Shown: positions 22,200 through 33,076 of the stretch, piece after piece
How the letters are laid out: each line of letters begins with the position of its first letter
Position numbering within the stretch: the first letter of the stretch is position 1
Assembly: GCA_947311845.1 (NCBI GenBank)
Contig: CAMZMU010000052.1
Coordinates: 137,903,733 to 137,967,732, forward strand
Reading direction: 5' to 3'
DNA: 64,000 bases
DNA from: Poa pratensis
Taxonomy: Eukaryota > Streptophyta > Magnoliopsida > Poales > Poaceae
The notes under the pieces: model-generated
What the model saw: the letters and a program-made list of their open reading frames with translations, nothing else
What the model was told of the DNA's origin: nothing
Databases searched by the model: none
Program-made: the position numbers and the translations under genes

Positions 22200-23033
22200 T
22201 AAGCGGTGTAGTACAGTGAAACGTTTTGTCCCACATTTTTAGTTTTGATGGGACTGCAGGTGTATATGTCTGTAGAATTTTTTTAGGTATTAGTGTAGCA
22301 CATGGTTAGGATGCAAGGTTCCAAATAAAGGAGCGTGCCATTTCCTTGTCCCGACATTTAGTATGTGACTGTCCAGAAAACTTCTCTATTACTACTTCAC
22401 CAATATTTACTTAATGCAGGATCAAATCTCAGTAAAGAGGAGCAAAGGCGATTTGAAGCAGATGAGCATCACCTGAGTTCTGCAGTTGTGAAGCAGAAGA
22501 ACATCACTTGCAATTCAAATGTCAAACATGGATAAGATGCGAGGTACCAAATAGGATGCCAAATAGACAATGTGATCTGCCATTTGCGTGCCCCGACATT
22601 TAGCATCTCACCTGCAATTTATCGTGTTCTATGCTTATGTGCATTCTACATGTTTTTTTGTCTATTGTGATTAGTTCTGGAAAACGTGATTGTGGAGTGT
22701 GTTCTGATGTTAGTATGTCGAAATATGATTCAGTCATTTTTATTGAACCTGAATTTGTTAGTAGCATGAATAATGTATGCAATTCTTTACCCTTTCGAGA
22801 GGCATGTTATTTGTTTTGCCACAAATCTGTTGATACAGACTGTTTGGTCCACCTCGGCACACTATTAGCTGTGACTATGTTGTGTTTTCAAGGCTCGTGT
22901 GCCTTTTATATCCTCTTTGAGTAGGCACAACTTTCTAGGTATACATTTTAGAGAGGTGTGTTCTTCTCACGCTCAAACCTCTGGCATTGGACCGATTTAC
23001 AAACTCAAACCCGTAAAATATTCTATCATACTA
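22200..23033. other. intergenic DNA downstream of the HKT gene
   Basis: No coding family is recognised. This contains the 3' flank of the minus-strand HKT gene that stops at 23034; no single polyadenylation signal stands out. Confidence 0.4.
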
Positions 23034-25498
23034 CTATCCAGACACTTCTGGCCTCTGATGTGATGTTCTACATGGATGCACATTCAAGGGTTTCTTTCTT
23101 TTTATAGTGCACGTTTTGAACCTCCCAAGGAACATCACCAAGATGATGATCAGCCTTCCTTCGTCGGTCCACCTGCCGACAAACCCGTACAAAGCGTCTC
23201 TGCAGGTGGCATCAGGCTTCAGTAACTTGTTGCAGCTGTAGCCAAGTGAGTATCCTACATTGCCGTATGCACTGCAAAAGGTAAATGGACATCAATTTTT
23301 GAAAGCAGCACACATGATGTTCATAAGTTTGATTGCACTTTCTTATTTCTACAACAAACATTGTTGAACTTTTTCTTTTGCAGTTAGTTCATTCATAGTA
23401 ATACATTACTTCTAGTATGGACAAGAAAATTTGTTTAAAGATGTCAACTTGCCTGATCACTTCAAATATTACGCTGAAGATGCTGAAATTGAGTGGATCA
23501 GCGGACATCGACTTCCTTTCAGTTATACATGCCAAAATTGTGAATATTGCTAAAAAAGCAGGCTTGGTAATGACAAACTTTTTCCACATTGGTCTGCTAT
23601 TCGGGTTTTCCTTTTTATCTGTCAAGGTTTGGCTACCACCACGGGTAGTGAGGAATGAAGTACCAGAAGGAAGGTACCTGCAAATAAGTAACATGATCTG
23701 TTAACACACAAGGGAAGTACAGAGGTAGCAAACTTACTTTTCCATGGGCACTGTTATATTTTAGGCATTTACTGATGCTCTTAACTTGGTACTTTGAACT
23801 GAACTATAATTCTCTCTGTGCCGAGCTCTGTCCACCGAGAATGCTACAGTTGTTTTGAATTCAGTCTAGGTGTGTCTATAGGTAGCACGAGACATGTTCC
23901 AAGTTTGAACATGTTATTATCTTAAACTTCATTCAAATCCTTGCGAGAATGTAAGACTGTATTTTTCAAGCTAATATAAGTAGTTTTGCCTTAACTTTTC
24001 AACCATAGCCGCTATAAACTTCAGATCAGAAGATTTCAAGCATGGAACTATTTATGGCGTGTTTGTTATTAGCAGACGCGCTTTATTTAGTCACTGCATC
24101 TACTATTGCTCAGACAGTCATAGTTGTTCTAAGTTTATGGCAAATTGTCAATGCTCCAGGTAATATGTGCTATTAATAAGAGATAAGCTAATTATTCTAT
24201 CAAACTTAACCAAATTCACTCAGAATAGATGTGGGAGGGGATACTCACATGACAAGTGCAAATATCACCAAAATTGGTGCCGAAAGGGTCGAGATGTCAA
24301 TGACAGTTTCACCGGCATGTCTTGAACTGGCACTCTGGAACACCGAGCCTACCAATTTCTCGAACCATTTCATATCCTCAAAGGCCTTCGAATCCCACTC
24401 AAAATAACAAAGAACCATTGCTTGCACCAGAATTAGCAGCAGTCCAGTCAGAACCAAGTAGATAGAATCCTGATGTGATTGCAAATGCCTGTATTTAATC
24501 TCCTCTGGGTGCTTAAGGATGTAAGCATATTCATTTCTTCTGCTGACCTTTCCCAAGGCCCACATGCTTAACCTCAACAGTGGTGCAAACAAAGTGTTGC
24601 CTACTAGAATCTGCGGGGCAACTAGAAGCAGAAAAATGGGTTTATTTCTGAAAATTGCCATGTTATTATTTACCGGAGTGAAGCCACAGTTTGCAAATGA
24701 AGATATTGCTGTGAAGGCCGAGAAGGTCCACATCTTGATATCTTTACTCTTCAGTAGATGTCTTGCATCGAAGTCAATCCATAGGTAGGTGATAATGACT
24801 AGAGAGCCGCAAACAATTGCTGCTGCGTAGTAGCCTGCCACTACACAAGCTAAAATATTGCGAGAATTCTGATTCACCTCTTTGCGTTCCTGTACCTGAT
24901 TGTGTGTCATGGTTTCCTCTGACTGGATGCCTTCTACATTATTCTCACTTGTGTTGTCGAAAACATCAGTGGATTCTATGTCCCTGCTTATGATAGCCAG
25001 TCTTCTCAGGAGGGCATCGGCCCGAGCATTTTTGAAGTGCAGCCCCAGCATTGAAGTGAACACTTCTCCACCTAATATCATGAGTATGATCAACACCCAG
25101 AGCTGCTGGTTGGAGAAGTCCTCCATCTCAACTGTTGCCATGCTCGACACTGTCACTGTGGACACGCAGGTGAACATCAGGTCAAAGTTCCTTAGAGCTG
25201 GTTTGTTCAGGGACCTGAGATTCTTCAGGGCAAGAAAACCAGCAAAGGATATCGACATGAAGTAAATAAGCTGGACTATCAAAGGATTGCTTCTAAAGAG
25301 GAGAGACTGGTAAGAGCGTTTGAACAAGCGTGTTGTACACCTGGAGAGGGAACTGAGCCTGCCTGTTACAAGCTCATGGAAATGCTTCACTTTCTCCTTG
25401 ATGGTTCTAAGCTCTTCGAGATCGGGCACTGCAATCTTCATGGCTGTATACGATGGCAGGCTCTGCAAGGTAACTAGAACTGATCTGAATTGATGCAT
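23034..25498 (-). CDS. HKT: HKT sodium/potassium transporter, complete gene (copy 1)
   Basis: Plasma-membrane cation transporter of the TrkH/HKT family. Exons on the minus strand: 25498-24249, 23677-23453 and 23271-23034, giving 570 residues, close to the family's usual length. The four pore loops carry Ser113 (CVSTVTVSSM), Gly272 (ANCGFTP), Gly396 (RHAGE) and Gly498 (GNVGYS). This Ser-Gly-Gly-Gly set marks the Na+-selective HKT1 subfamily, which in cereals retrieves Na+ from xylem sap (HKT1;4 and HKT1;5 underlie Nax1 and Nax2). Intron 1 (23678-24248) is GT-AG with donor GTGAGT; intron 2 (23272-23452) is GC-AG. Met20 (25441) has a better initiation context and could be the real start. The C-terminus runs ~15 residues past the usual GKAWK end. 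No break is seen. Which HKT1 member it is cannot be settled by eye; HKT1;4 is my guess because a paralogue lies in tandem. Confidence 0.93.
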
Positions 25499-26952
25499 TG
25501 AGGTTTGTGGGATTTTGAGCTCAAACTTACTGGTGTTGGAGTTGGCAACTGGAAGTTATTTCATGGTGTCTTATGGGTTAAGTATTCTCCCCTGCAAGTA
25601 CTCCGCAGTCAGATCAAGTTGTGGAGCTCCATATGTAGGGTGGAGTAAGACAAGTGTGTCCACATGTATAATCATGGTGCTGATGGTGTCTAAAGGGCCC
25701 GGTCCCAGGTATAATTGACTCTGGACCAGCATGTCCTTCTATTATATTATAATAAATAGCCAACTACTTTTATGTTCTTATTGAAAGGATTTTCGGGAAT
25801 TATCATCCTTCATTTAACAATTTTTTGCATCCGAATATATCGTTGATTTGATCCTGCCACCTAATACATGCCAATAATTCACACTTTTGATTTGATCCTG
25901 CATTGTAGTTGTTGCATTATTCTGGTTTAGCTCAAAATCTATCTTACTTTTCTTGAGGCACCCGCTACTGTGATGCTGAAATTCACTACCCTGTAAATTT
26001 ACAGCTACAAAATATGGTGTATGTGGCCGGGATGCTCCGACACGTCAGTAGTGAAGATTGAAATAAATGACAATCGTGAAGTTGCGTTGCAACATTTGCA
26101 TTCTCCTGGTCGTATTTTTCAGTTATCAGCGCAGGCTGAATAAATCGATGTGTTTAATCCCTTTCCCCGAAAGCTCCACAAGGCAACACTGCATTGATTG
26201 ACAACATGACCGGTTGTGAGGCTGGGTTGCAAAATTTGCATTCTCTTGATCAATTTCTCAATTATTAGTGCGGGTTGGGATTTCTGGGCTGATTTTTATT
26301 GACATTATGTATCAGATTCCACTAGACTGGAATGCATATCTTCATTACTATATGTATAGTGCACCCTCTGTTGTGGGAAAAAAATCTGCAAGCATTCACA
26401 CAGGTGTGCCGTGTGCGCTGGAACTTTTCTATCTTCCTTCTTTTATTTCCTTCTCTTTCAGTGTGGGCGTGTGGCACAATCTAGTTGCACATGTGTGTTA
26501 CTTCTTTTTATCTCGGAGAAAAGTGTGTGGCTAGTGAGGTTTGCGAGGAGATAACAATATTATGCTTTTTTCATAAAGCGGTACTTGTGGCCTCAGGTAC
26601 TTCCGAGACATGATTGGATCATTGCAGTCTTTCTGTACGCGCTTACACATATGTTTATACAACCAGATCTGAGGCACCCAACTTTTTGGCGCCAGCTAGT
26701 TCTAACAAATTAGTGCTAAGCCATCTCTGTGTATCAAGAGGATTAGGCTAATCTGCGTGTCTTGATATTCTTATGATCAACTTTCATTCACCTAACCTGG
26801 AACTGCTGCACTTGTACGTGGCTCTGTACAAGGACGACAAGTAGAAGGTTCCTTTCTACATCCAAATGGGCACTGAAGGCGAGAAGGGAAGAAAATAAAA
26901 ACAAAAGAGGAAACCGTACGTGTGCCTGCAATGGTCACCAGGTGATGCATCT
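25499..26952. other. region between the two HKT genes, upstream of the intact one
   Basis: This is the likely promoter of the intact HKT gene (read on the minus strand) and the 3' flank of the partial one. Two degenerate ~70-bp blocks, around 26070-26140 and 26210-26280, share TTGCGTTGCAACATTTGCAT/TGGGTTGCAAAATTTGCAT-like sequence at 140-bp spacing. No TATA box can be named with confidence. Confidence 0.4.
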
Positions 26953-26966
26953 AACTAAGCTCCAGG

Positions 26967-27887
26967 AGCGAAGCGAACTCTTCCTCCTCTCTTATCCTCT
27001 TCTACAGTAACTAGGAGAGGCGATCAGAGGGCGACTGAGTTTTCCGCCGGTGATTCCGTCGCCCTCCTCTCCTTCGTCGGCCTCGGTGCCGTCGGAGAGG
27101 GGAGGGGGGCTGAATCGCCGGCCGGACCCGTGTACAGATAGTCTAGGGCTTGCTAGTCTGTTAGATCTTCGTGGTGGAGTGCGGCTGATGCCGATGCCGC
27201 CGTTGCGAATAATTTGCTCCAGATCTCCGTCTCGTCGCCGCCGTGCAGCGTCGGCTAGGAGATGCGGTGCTAGGGTGTCCTGGCAAGGTCGTCGGCGCGG
27301 CGGGGACCTTGCTTTGGGCTTTTGTTCCTCCTTCTCATCCGCGTCTCGGCGCCGTCGTCTCCAGCGTCGTCGGGAAGAAGGGGGAAGCTGTGCAGGAGCT
27401 TCGGACGCTGGTCTGCTGCGGCTAGCGGTGGGCTGGAGGATGCCGTGGTCCGTGCTAGGAGTGTGGTCCGGGTTGGCGGATCTGGTGCTGCTCCTCGCAG
27501 CCGGCGACGGGAGAGGCTGGATCTGGAGGTTGAAGGTGAGCTTGGGGTAGGTCCCCGACCCGCGTGCCACAGCGATATGTGGGCACCTTGGGTGCTTCTT
27601 CTCGTGGTTCACAAAGCCAGATGGCGATGGAGCTTCTTCAACCTCGGGTGTGGCGGTCTTCGTCTCTTGCTCTCGCGGTGCTTCGGCATCGGAGACGAGC
27701 GACGGTTTCGTTCGTGTGGTGCAGAGTTCCCCAAGGGCTTCTTTGTAATTTTGTGTTTCTTCAGGGGTCTTTCTGCAATGTGTACGGGTCTACGTGTCCT
27801 TCTGGACCGTTCCGTTAGGTGTGTACGTGTTATGTACTCTTATGTGTCTTTGACTTAATATATACGTATACTTATCAAAAAAAAAAA
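26967..27887 (+). mobile_element. poly(A)-tailed retroposon inserted at an HKT stop codon (copy 1)
   Basis: AACTAAGCTCCAGG (26953-26966) and AACTAAGCTTCCAGG (27886-27900) are a target duplication differing by one T. Between them lies ~920 bp that is GC-rich at its 5' end, becomes AT-rich, and finishes with ACTTATC and eleven A. The sense strand is therefore plus. Frames on both strands are open through the GC-rich part but match no protein I know. A short untranslated-looking body with a LINE-like tail suggests a non-autonomous LINE derivative or a retroposed transcript. Confidence 0.8.
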
Positions 27888-28435
27888 CTAAGCTTCCAGG
27901 CTTTGCCTCCTTTCATACTGAATTTCTTCAGCCTCCCAAAGAGCATCACAAGAATGAGGATGAACTTGCCAGGATCGCTCCACCTCCCAGCGAGGCCGGT
28001 CCATCTGTCGGTGCATAGCTGGTCTGTATTGATCTGTCTGCTACAGCTGTAGCCCACGGAGAATCCCACATTTCCATAAGCACTGCATACCAAATGTGAG
28101 AAGAACAGGTCAGCTTCCTCGAAGGAAATCAAGAGATACGAAAATAATTTTATCTGGTATGAATGGTAAATGTTTTATTTCTTTTCATGTTTTGAATCGC
28201 TTCGAGTGACTTGCCTGACGACCTCAACAACAATGCTGAGCAAGTTAAAGTTTAGGGGATCTTCTTTGAGCTTTGTCCTCTCCGTGACGCAGTGGCGATG
28301 ACGAAGATAGTCAGGTAGGAGAGTTGTGACAAAACTATGCTCTCGAGTAACCTGTTTCCCTTGCTCTCTGTGAGATGTTCCTTTGCCCTGGAGCTCTCTT
28401 CAAATGGAAACCATGTTGTGTATGAAGGTAGGTAC
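27875..28435 (-). CDS. HKT: second HKT gene, exons 2 and 3 only (copy 1)
   Basis: Exon 2 (28435-28215) begins [11 protein letters not shown] and contains [18 protein letters not shown]; exon 3 (28082-27875) begins [14 protein letters not shown], the fourth pore loop with its Gly, and ends [16 protein letters not shown]. It is a diverged paralogue of the intact gene, not a copy of it. The acceptor of exon 2 (TTCCAG|G) and the GC-AG intron 2 (28083-28214, donor AG|GCAAGT) are conserved. In this copy exon 2 has 221 bp, one G short near 28292, and would be frameshifted; the other repeat copy has 222 bp and is in frame, so the loss is probably a consensus error. The native stop has been replaced by sequence from the retroposon tail. 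No exon 1 is found to the right, where a LINE occupies intron 1. Confidence 0.85.
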
Positions 28436-28729
28436 CTGGAAGCAAGAACGCTTAGACCGTGAGACAACAAAGACTACAAGTCTGCAAATACAGCAATCCA
28501 TGCAGCAGTAATTGTCCTAGGCATGAGGTCCACACGGAAAGTGTTGAATGCAACCACAACTGCTTACTAAAGACAAATGGCTTCAGATAAGTCGTTGATT
28601 TGCAGCTTAGGTTAGATAAAGGGATTTTATTACTTAAAAGTTTTAATCCATTACACCTGGCCTCTGCATAGATAGGATGCACACAGCCACAAGTTCACGA
28701 GTACCTAATTCTGAAATTAAAAAAAGCGA
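28436..28729 (-). other. remaining intron 1 of the second HKT gene
   Basis: It lies between the exon 2 acceptor and the 3' end of the LINE. Nothing else is recognised. Confidence 0.45.
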
Positions 28730-28737
28730 ATTACATA

Positions 28738-30875
28738 TCATAATGAGAAATTGTAAAGCCGCCTAAGATGATGGTATGTCGATCCGGAGACTATGTTGTC
28801 ATCCATGCCGGGAGAATAACTACCTGGCCGCAGCCTCCAAACGCAACGCCACCTCCAAAAACAAGTCTCGGTGCTCCACACGCTGCAGGGCCGACCATGC
28901 TCGTAGCGTTGCTGTACACCGATAGATAACCTGCATAATAGAAGCTTTTTATCGTTAAAAACCTTGTCATTTCTACATAGCCACAGCGACCAAATAACGG
29001 CAATCGCTCCCACCCTACTGAAAAGTTTAAACCTAGGATCCACCACGTTTAACCAGTTGCCAAAAATGTTTGCAACGGTACGCGGGGATATAAGGTAGAA
29101 CCTATCTGGATGGCTGACCATGTAGATCTGGCGAACTCGCACTGAAAGAATAAGTGTGTAATAGTCTCGTCGTGTTGACAGAAGACGCACTTTTTACTTC
29201 CATGCCAATTGCGATTGGTAAGGTTATCTTTTGTAAGAATTACACCTCGACGGAGATACCACGCAAACACCTTAGTTTTTAACGGATCTTCATCTTCCAA
29301 ATTTTGTTATTATCCTTAATATCGACTGGCACTTCGGGTAAGATTAATGAGAATTTACCATTCTTCGTAATATTCCATTGAAATTTTTCTGGATCTTCCG
29401 ACAGATGGATGGAATCCAATCGGATGAGCAAGGCATTCCAGGATGCTTGTCTTGTTCCAAGTAAACTTCTTCTGAACGATACATTTGGTGGGGAGGTACC
29501 CAATACCTTAGCAATCGTGTTGCTCTTGTTTCGCACAATAGCATACAGAGCCGGATATTGTTCTCTGAGAGTGGATTGGCCTAGCCATTTATCCTCCCAG
29601 AAGCGAATTTCCGATCCATCCCTAATTGAGAAAGATCCTTATGGGAAAAGAACCTCTTCGTAGCCATAAGGCCTGCCCAGAAGTGTGAATCGCCAGGTTT
29701 CCAAAGAACCAGAGATACGGCTTGAGATCCCACATACTTTGTCCTAAGGAGGGTTTGCTAAACTCCATCTTCAGAAAGAAGCTTGAAGAGTCATTTACCC
29801 AGCAAAGCTCTATTCTTGACCTCAAGGTCATGAACTCCGAGCCCTCCTTGGTCTTTTGGGCAACAAACCACACTCCACTTAGTCAGCCGATATTTTTTTG
29901 TTCTCACAATCCCCTTTGCCAAAAGAATCTAGACCGGAAATAATCCAATCATTTTAAGACTCCTTTGGGTAATTGGAAGAATGAAATCATATACAATACC
30001 ATGTTTGTTAGTACCGAGTTTATGAGAACCAATCTTCCACCAGGGATAAGAGTTTGCCTTTCCAGCTATTTAAACGTATTTGAAGTCTTTCCTCCACCTT
30101 CTTCCACTCAGCATTTGTAAGTCTCCGATAATGAATCGGAATACCCAAATAGTTGATAGGAAATTGTCCTTGCTCACAGCCGAAAAGTTCAGCATACAAG
30201 GCGGCGTTTTCTTGAGCCTCGCCAAAGCAAAACAGTTCACTTTTATGGAAATTAATCTTCAGACCCGAAAGTTGCTCGAAGGCTGACAAAATCAGCTTTA
30301 AGTTACGAATTTTTTCGATGTCATGTTCCATAAAAAGAATTGTGTCGTCGACATATTGAAGAATTGATAAACCACCATCGACTAGATGTGGAATCACTCC
30401 TTCAATTTGGCCCTCGGATTTAGCGCGTTCGATCAAGATAGCCAACATATCAGTCACTATATTAAATAGTATTGGCGATAGTGGGTCACCTTGTCTAAGG
30501 CCTTTTTTTGTTTGGAAGTATTTGTCAGTGTCATCATTGACTTTAATGGCTACACTTCCTCTCGAAACAAAGCTATCTATTAACGCTCTCCTCTCAATAG
30601 AAAAACCTTTCATTCTGAGAGTCTGCTGAAGAAAAACCAATTGACTTTATCATAAGCTTTCTCAAAATCAATTTTAAGAATTACCCCATTCAACTTTTTC
30701 CTATGCAGTTCGTGAACTGTTTCATGTAGATCGCCACCCATCAAGAATGTTATGACCTTGCATAAAAGCTGTCTGAGACGGACGAACCATATGATTTGCC
30801 ACACTATTCAGTCGAATCGTAGCAACTTTGGTAAATATTTTAAAACTAACGTTAAGAAGGCAATATAGGTCTGAA
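28738..30875 (-). pseudogene. LINE ORF2, RT palm to C-terminus (copy 1)
   Basis: Reverse transcriptase blocks FEKAYDKVNW, GLRQGDPLSPILFNIV and the active site QYVDDTILFM (30020-30925) are followed by NYLGIPIHYRRL. A zinc-binding domain typical of plant LINEs lies at 29049-29300 (CVFCQHDETITHLFFQC), and the tail has VIWSLWLCRNDKVF (28738-29190). Frames change several times. Some of the changes, near 29290, 30045 and 30740, are indels absent from the other repeat copy; others are shared and are true decay. Confidence 0.85.
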
Positions 30876-30879
30876 TTGT

Positions 30880-32567
30880 TGATGCATGTAAAATGCATAC
30901 ATGAACTTTGCATTATTTTATTCATATTCCAATCATATTTGCGTCATATAAGGGTTATATCAATGTTTTATAATGATTTTGGGAATAATTCACAAGTTCC
31001 CCTATTTTTCTGGAATTAACCCTGCGCAAGCAGAAAACCCTATTTTTATATTTTGATGTTTCAGGACCCAAACGACGTTCAAATGACTTGCAAATTTAGG
31101 AGCATCAATATTTGGAAGGAAGAAGCCCTGGGAACGAAGGAAGTGAACAAACGGAGGCTCGAGGGCCAAAAGGGGGTGGCCCACGCGGCCAGGTTCTGTG
31201 GCCGTGTGGGGCCCACCTTCTGGAGCCTCGATGCTCCGTTGCCGTCGATCTTTTCGCCCACGACTCCGTCTTGACCTAAAACCGATTATAAAAATAGTCC
31301 CCGAGGCTCTTCGGAAGGGAGCGCCGTAGAAACACAGAAACACCGAAACAGAGATCAGGAGCTGCAGATTGGAGGGGAAAACTCCGGGGTCGCTGCCGGA
31401 GAGGTCTCCACCTCCTCCAACGACATATCCACCGTATCCATGATGAAGAGGGAGTAGTCCACCCCTGGACTATGGTTTGTGGAAGTAACTTATGTATCTC
31501 TCTCTTGTGCTTCACTAATTAGCACCATATGAGCTGCCGAACATGATTACGGTCATCTATGTAATACCTTTGTGGTGAATCTTTATGAGTTAATATATGT
31601 TTGAGATTGCAATTGTTTTGCTTCAGTTATGAAAGTAGATGCATATTATGTACCCCGTTCTTGTTTACTTGTTTTGATCAAGCATGTTTATGAGAGCGTG
31701 TGTGGGGAACGTGTGCATTAGATGGAGTAACGGGGGGTGGCTAGTGCGGTGAACGTGAGAGAAAGTTCCGCGATCCACTTGGGTGTTTTACCTTACTTTG
31801 TTGCCTCACTAGGGATAAAAAGAAATACCTTGCTACCGGAGATGTGGGTGTGACCATTGCCACTACTCCATGACTAGATCTAGCATGTTCTTATTTCAAC
31901 TTCATGTCATGAAACTTAAAGCTATGCTCTGATTTATCTTAATACTAAGGTGTTATGATCTAGTTCGCATCTTAGTGGAGTATAAGAGAGGTTAATAACC
32001 AAAATATCTCTATGTTAGGACGTGATGCCCATATGATTATAACTTGTCATGAAACCTTGTTGCAATCTCATATGTTAACTTTATGTGTTCCATTGTCCAT
32101 CACATTATTAAAGAGAGAGTGCATTTGTGAAACCATGAACCCCGGTCTATTTTTAATCATAAGAAACACCTTTCCAACAACTTTCATCCACTTTTTATTT
32201 TCAGCCATAATTAAATCCGAAAATACAAAAATACTTTTGCATCTTGCATACATCATATAAAACCCAAAAATATAATTTATCATTACTATCGTCATCCTTG
32301 CACATTTTCATTGCATATTTATTTATTGTTTTGTTTTATCATTCTCACACCTTGTGCTTGACAACCACTTGGTGAGGTTGAGGGCACAAAACAATTTATT
32401 TTTGTTTGCAGGTTTCCAAGGGAAGGATAAGGAGGTAAAGCATTCACTACTGATTCCCCGAGAGTTCGATATAAACCCTCGAGTCATCTTCGTGGGGAAA
32501 ACACGTCCTTGCCCGTACTACACACTCTGCTATTGGGGTCTCAACCTAACCCATTTAAGGGCCATCA
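30880..32567 (+). mobile_element. solo LTR nested in the LINE (copy 1)
   Basis: The 1688-bp segment begins TGATG and ends CATCA, a perfect terminal inverted repeat, and is flanked by ATTGT at 30875-30879 and 32568-32572. Removing it and one ATTGT rejoins the LINE reading across the junction (…NEAERIQQ then the NVSFKIFTK block). It has no coding capacity and no second LTR, so it is the product of recombination between the two LTRs of a former element, probably gypsy. Confidence 0.9.
31287..31297 (+). promoter_or_regulatory. TATA box in the solo LTR (copy 1)
   Basis: TATAAAAATAG about 400 bp into the LTR; it fixes the LTR orientation as plus and marks the likely U3/R boundary just downstream. 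Confidence 0.55.
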
Positions 32568-33076
32568 ATTGTTGAATCCTTTCTGCCTCGTTAACCTTAG
32601 GTAATAAAATTATCTCACAAAAATTGAGACGAAACAACTCTAGTTGTCCATCATAATGACAGGCGAACAGTTGTAGTAAATAGACTTGATAACATCCCAA
32701 AAGTTCTGGTAGAACTCAACCGGGAAGCCATCAGGTCCAGGTGCCTTATTATGTTTCATTTGGAAAACCGTCTTTCTCACCTCATCCTCTGAATAGAGGT
32801 TAGTAAGTAGACTATTTTCCTCATCTGAAGCCTAGGGTATATCCTCCATTCGAGACTCATCCAGTGTGAAGTTTTCTTCCTCTGGGGTTCCGAATAGGCC
32901 TTTATAGTAATTTGTAATATACGACTTTAGTTGTTCATGGCCCTCAATCGTTCCCCCTCCTGGACTAGAGAATGAATACGCTTTTTCCTGTGTCTGCCAT
33001 TGGCAATACTATGGAAATAGTGAGTATTTGAATCCCCTTCTAGGATAAATTGGGCTTTGGATCTTTGATACCATTT

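Noticed and set aside
26992..27858. Two overlapping ~180-200-residue frames, one per strand
   Set aside because: They lie wholly in the poly(A)-tailed retroposon, are Arg/Ser/Pro-rich as GC-rich DNA produces, and match no family.
30880..32567. Mutator or hAT insertion, because the matching flanks reach 8-9 bp
   Set aside because: TG...CA ends with a 5-bp ATTGT duplication and TGATG/CATCA termini fit an LTR; the extra matching bases are explained by LTR-end sequence resembling the target.
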